Part shown: positions 61,676 to 64,000 of the stretch, piece by piece | Position numbering within the stretch: the first letter of the stretch is position 1 | How the letters are laid out: each line of letters starts with the position of its first letter | NCBI RefSeq assembly: GCF_000333015.1 | Contig: NZ_BANT01000029.1 | Coordinates: 1-64,000, forward strand | Direction: 5' to 3' | DNA length: 64,000 nt | Source of the DNA: Gordonia hirsuta DSM 44140 = NBRC 16056 | GTDB taxonomy: Bacteria; Actinomycetota; Actinomycetes; Mycobacteriales; Mycobacteriaceae | Made by a program: the position numbers and the translations under genes | The notes under the pieces: model-generated | What the model was told of the DNA's origin: nothing | Database searches by the model: none | The model's input: only the letters and a program-made list of their open reading frames with translations

Positions 61676-61999
61676 CGCGCGATACCTCAGGGAGTAGGAG
61701 CCCGGATTCTGCACGCCGAAATCGACGTGCGCGTCCCACTCGGCACGCAGATCGCCGATCGGGTCGCCGGAAGCCTCCAGCTCCGACTTCGCCGCCAGAT
61801 AGTCGTCGAAGCCACGCTCGACAACGGCGTCGATGAGGCCCTGCTTGGAACCGAAGAAGTGATACAGCGTCGGCAACTTGACACCGACCGCGTCGCAGAC
61901 CGCCCGGAGCGAGAAATCTTCGCCGGGCGACCCCGCGATCAGGCCCGCTGCTGCGATGATCAGTTCTTCGCGCGTGTCACTTGCCGTTGGTTCTGGCAC
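61655..61999 (-). pseudogene. Truncated TetR-family regulator
   Basis: The reading frame begins PEPTASDTREELIIAAAGLI and has a full TetR helix-turn-helix (FSLRAVCDAVGVKLPTLYHFFGSKQGLIDAVV, about residues 25-60). It stops after 114 aa at LRYRALASSSR, while TetR regulators usually run about 190 aa, so the ligand-binding half is lost. The break coincides with the missing N-terminus of the adjacent monooxygenase, as expected for one deletion. The start is GTG at 61999. Two operator-like palindromes lie upstream. The DNA-binding domain may still be functional. Confidence 0.75.
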
Positions 62000-62002
62000 G
62001 TC

Positions 62003-62037
62003 GATATAGTATCGACTATATCAGTGGTATACTGATA
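62003..62037. promoter_or_regulatory. Two palindromes between tetR and SDR, probable TetR operators
   Basis: GATATAGT-ATCG-ACTATATC (62003-62022) and TATCAGT-N5-ACTGATA (62019-62037) are perfect dyads in an A/T-rich gap. A TATACT box at 62028-62033 sits inside the second and could be the -10 of the SDR gene. Their position between divergent genes fits TetR autoregulation. Confidence 0.5.
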
Positions 62038-62060
62038 CATTTTTTTGGCATAAAAGCCGA

Positions 62061-62815
62061 ATGAGCGAGCGCACACTGGCAGACAAGAACGTTCTTATCG
62101 CAGGCGACGGCAAGGACCTGGGCGGCCTCATCGCCCGACAGGCAGCCGCTGCTGGCGCCCACGTCGCGATCCACTTCAATTCCGAGGCGAGTCGGGCCGA
62201 TGCCGAGCAGACGCTCGCCGCCATCGAAGCCGGCGGCCGTAGTGGCGTGCTGATCCAGGCCGACCTCACGGTGCCTGAGAACACGGCGCGCCTGTTCGCA
62301 GAAGCCGAGGCTGGAATCGGAAAGATCGACGTCGCCGTAAACACGGTCGGAAAGATCCTCCGGAAGCCGATTCTCGACACCACCGAGGCCGAGCACGACG
62401 AGATGCTCGACGTCAACGCAAAGTCGGCCTACTTCTTCATCAACGCGGCCGGCCAGAATCTGGCCGATAGCGGAAAGGTCACCACGATCGTCACCGCCCT
62501 GCTCGGTGGCTTCACCGACGGATACTCGACGTATGCGGGCGGCGAGTCCCGGTCAAGCAATTCACCCGGGCCGCGGCGAAGGAATTCGCCGATCGCGGCA
62601 TTTCCGTCACTTCCGTGGCGCCTGGCCCCATGAATACCCCGTTTTTCTACGGCCAGGAAACACCCGAGCGCGTGGCATTCCACAAGTCGCAGGGTATGGG
62701 GAACCAGAAGACGCAAATCGAGGACATCGCACCCATCGTGCTGTTCCTCGCCTCGCAGGGCTGGTGGATCACCGGACAGGCAATCTTCGCCAACGGCGGC
62801 TACACCACCCGCTGA
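62061..62815 (+). pseudogene. Frameshifted short-chain dehydrogenase/reductase
   Basis: A former SDR of about 250 aa. The N-terminal part reads MSERTLADKNVLIAGDGKDLGGLIARQAA (a divergent glycine motif), VNTVGKILRKPIL, and TALLGGFTDGYSTYAGG. The frame then breaks near 62540, and the C-terminal part SVTSVAPGPMNTPFFYGQE and ITGQAIFANGGYTTR continues in another frame to the TGA at 62815. At the break the YxxxK catalytic Lys codon reads GAG and one base appears missing. A sequencing error could explain the shift. Confidence 0.75.
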
Positions 62816-62927
62816 GATTCCACGGAGGGACGACCCCGGGGCGAACTCCTGCGAGAGAGCGCCACGGGGTCTTCAGCAGGCAGTCCACAAATCGCAATTG
62901 TGGGCAGCCACATAGAAATTGTCATGT

Positions 62928-62956
62928 TGGAGGCTCATTCCACCGCGTGTGATACT
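62928..62956 (+). promoter_or_regulatory. Possible promoter of ABC-transporter SBP gene
   Basis: TTGGAG, a 17-bp spacer and GATACT resemble a SigA-type promoter, 42 nt before the ATG at 62998. Upstream, the gap from 62816 holds a 7-bp-arm hairpin (62832-62871) after the SDR remnant. Confidence 0.4.
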
Positions 62957-62997
62957 GCGAATGAATCGACGCACTTCGACAATGGAGTACATAGCAA

Positions 62998-63897
62998 ATG
63001 GCGGAAGTCACCGCAGTCAAACGGGTCCTACTCGCAGGAACCGCGGCGATTCTGGCATTTGGCCTTTCCGCATGCGGCACCACCGGTGAGCAACACCCGA
63101 CCAGCTCCGCAACGGAATCGACCACCTTCAACAGCGGAGTGCTGAAGCGCAGGTTACCTGCTGAGATCCGGGATTCCGGAGAGTTTCGTATCGCCACCGA
63201 AGGTGGCTTCGCGCCGATGGTGACGCTCGCGAACGGCAGACCCACCGGGTTCGACGTCGATCTGATGGATAAGATCGCCGAACTTGTCGGCGTCAATGCC
63301 GGTTACCGGCAGGTACCGTTCTCCCAGATCCTGGACAACGTGGCCACAGAGAAGGTCGATATTGGGGCCCGCGGAATCTTCGACACAAAGGAGCGCGAGA
63401 AGAAGGTCGACCTGGTCACCTATCTTCGGGCTGGAACGCAGTGGGCAGCCCGCTCGGACAAGCAGGTCGACCCGGGTAACGCCTGTGGACTGCGGGTTGG
63501 CGCAGAATCCGGCACCACGCAGTTCACTCTCGAACTTCCAGCAAAGAGCCGGGCCTGCGAGGCGATCTCCGAGAAGCCCCTCGAGATCGTTCCGTTCGAC
63601 TCCGAGGATGCAGCCTTCCGCGCTCTCCAGCGCGGAGCGATCGAAGCCGTCTCGGCCGACTCCCCGGTGATCCTGTATGCCACAAAGAAGTCCGCCGGGA
63701 AGCTCGTTCCGGTCGGCCATGCCTTCGACACGATGCCGTACGCCCTGGCAGTCCAGAAGGGCTCCTCATTGGGTCCGATTCTGCAAGAGGCGATCCAGCA
63801 TCTGATTGACACCGGAGAGCTCCATCGGATCGCTGAGCGATGGGGCGTCGAACGCGGTGTCGTCCATAAGTCCACGCTCAACGGCGCCGTTTCGTAA
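62998..63897 (+). CDS. Amino-acid-type ABC transporter substrate-binding lipoprotein
   Basis: Periplasmic-type solute-binding protein (SBP_bac_3 family), 299 aa, lipidated at Cys in the lipobox FGLSACG (about residue 26). The family pattern is FRIATEGGFAPMVTLANGRPTGFDVDLMDKIAELVG, VDIGARGIFDTKEREKKVDLV, and the C-terminal IEAVSADSPVIL. The solute is probably a polar amino acid, unconfirmed. Membrane permease and ATPase genes are not in the window. The start is ATG at 62998 with a GGAG upstream. Confidence 0.85.
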   Translation: MAEVTAVKRVLLAGTAAILAFGLSACGTTGEQHPTSSATESTTFNSGVLKRRLPAEIRDSGEFRIATEGGFAPMVTLANGRPTGFDVDLMDKIAELVGVNAGYRQVPFSQILDNVATEKVDIGARGIFDTKEREKKVDLVTYLRAGTQWAARSDKQVDPGNACGLRVGAESGTTQFTLELPAKSRACEAISEKPLEIVPFDSEDAAFRALQRGAIEAVSADSPVILYATKKSAGKLVPVGHAFDTMPYALAVQKGSSLGPILQEAIQHLIDTGELHRIAERWGVERGVVHKSTLNGAVS

Positions 63898-63915
63898 CGA
63901 AAGAACCGATCAGCC

Positions 63916-64000
63916 TTGCGTACCAAACGAACAAAGCACCTTCCCGCGGCGATCGCCGTGACCGCCCTTCTCCTACTCACCGGGTGTTCAGCCGGCGATC
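63916..64000 (+). CDS. Start of a lipoprotein gene (cut by window end)
   Basis: A TTG-initiated frame encodes RTKRTKHLPAAIAVTALL, then LLTGCSAGD, a signal peptide with lipobox. It begins 16 nt after the upstream SBP gene, so it is likely in the same operon, possibly a second binding protein. Only 28 codons are visible. Confidence 0.55.
   Translation, partial: MRTKRTKHLPAAIAVTALLLLTGCSAGD

Overview
The window comes from a high-GC, mycolic-acid-producing actinobacterium (order Mycobacteriales). The evidence is a nearly complete arabinogalactan and mycolate assembly locus: three Emb arabinosyltransferases, AccD4-Pks13-FadD32, a Culp6-type cutinase, two antigen-85-like mycolyltransferases, AftB, UbiA, a DPPR-phosphatase-like PAP2 protein, GlfT2 and Glf. 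Gene order follows M. tuberculosis Rv3793-Rv3816c and Rv3834c-Rv3838c. Several genes start without a Shine-Dalgarno site, 6-8 nt after a TANNNT box. Gordonia or a close relative fits best, but genus is an inference.

Layout. 1-2.6 kb: 3' part of a DEAD-box helicase gene is cut by the window edge; then aroQ and a small membrane protein. 2.66-12.86 kb: embC-embA-embB on the plus strand. 13.1-34.5 kb: the minus-strand mycolate/galactan block, with a flavin/F420-type oxidoreductase inserted. 34.6-38.9 kb: a SpoIID/LytB-domain exported protein, a HAD phosphatase and two PlsC-type acyltransferases. 39.0-48.2 kb: a SigK/RskA island (FAD amine-oxidase-like protein, DUF1365, UfaA1-type methyltransferase, SigK, RskA; photolyase, lipocalin, FAS1 lipoprotein, SRPBCC and SDR). 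48.4-51.2 kb: MBL-Rieske fusion plus CoA-transferase. 51.3-55.2 kb: AMIN-like lipoprotein, MBL hydrolase, CPBP protease, and an iron-box-controlled DUF2470-methyltransferase pair. 55.3-60.5 kb: pheA, phosphoglycerate-mutase-like protein, a membrane protein, a zincin, a septum-formation protein and serS. 60.5-64 kb: a decayed stretch (broken flavin monooxygenase, truncated TetR, frameshifted SDR), then an amino-acid-type ABC transporter substrate-binding lipoprotein and the start of another lipoprotein.

How the genes work together. Galactan is built by GlfT2 from UDP-galactofuranose supplied by Glf. UbiA and the PAP2 enzyme feed the DPA pathway, whose arabinose is polymerised by the Emb proteins and capped by AftB. 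FadD32, AccD4 and Pks13 condense meromycolate, and the Ag85-like enzymes place mycolates on arabinan and trehalose. The SigK island couples an ECF sigma factor to lipid methylation or oxidation genes, a photolyase and a FAS1 lipoprotein. Two sequences matching the mycobacterial SigK promoter form as I recall it (CCATCC-N15-CCGAAT) lie exactly where such a regulon needs them, which is the most interesting regulatory signal here. No rRNA, tRNA, CRISPR array, transposase or prophage gene was found.
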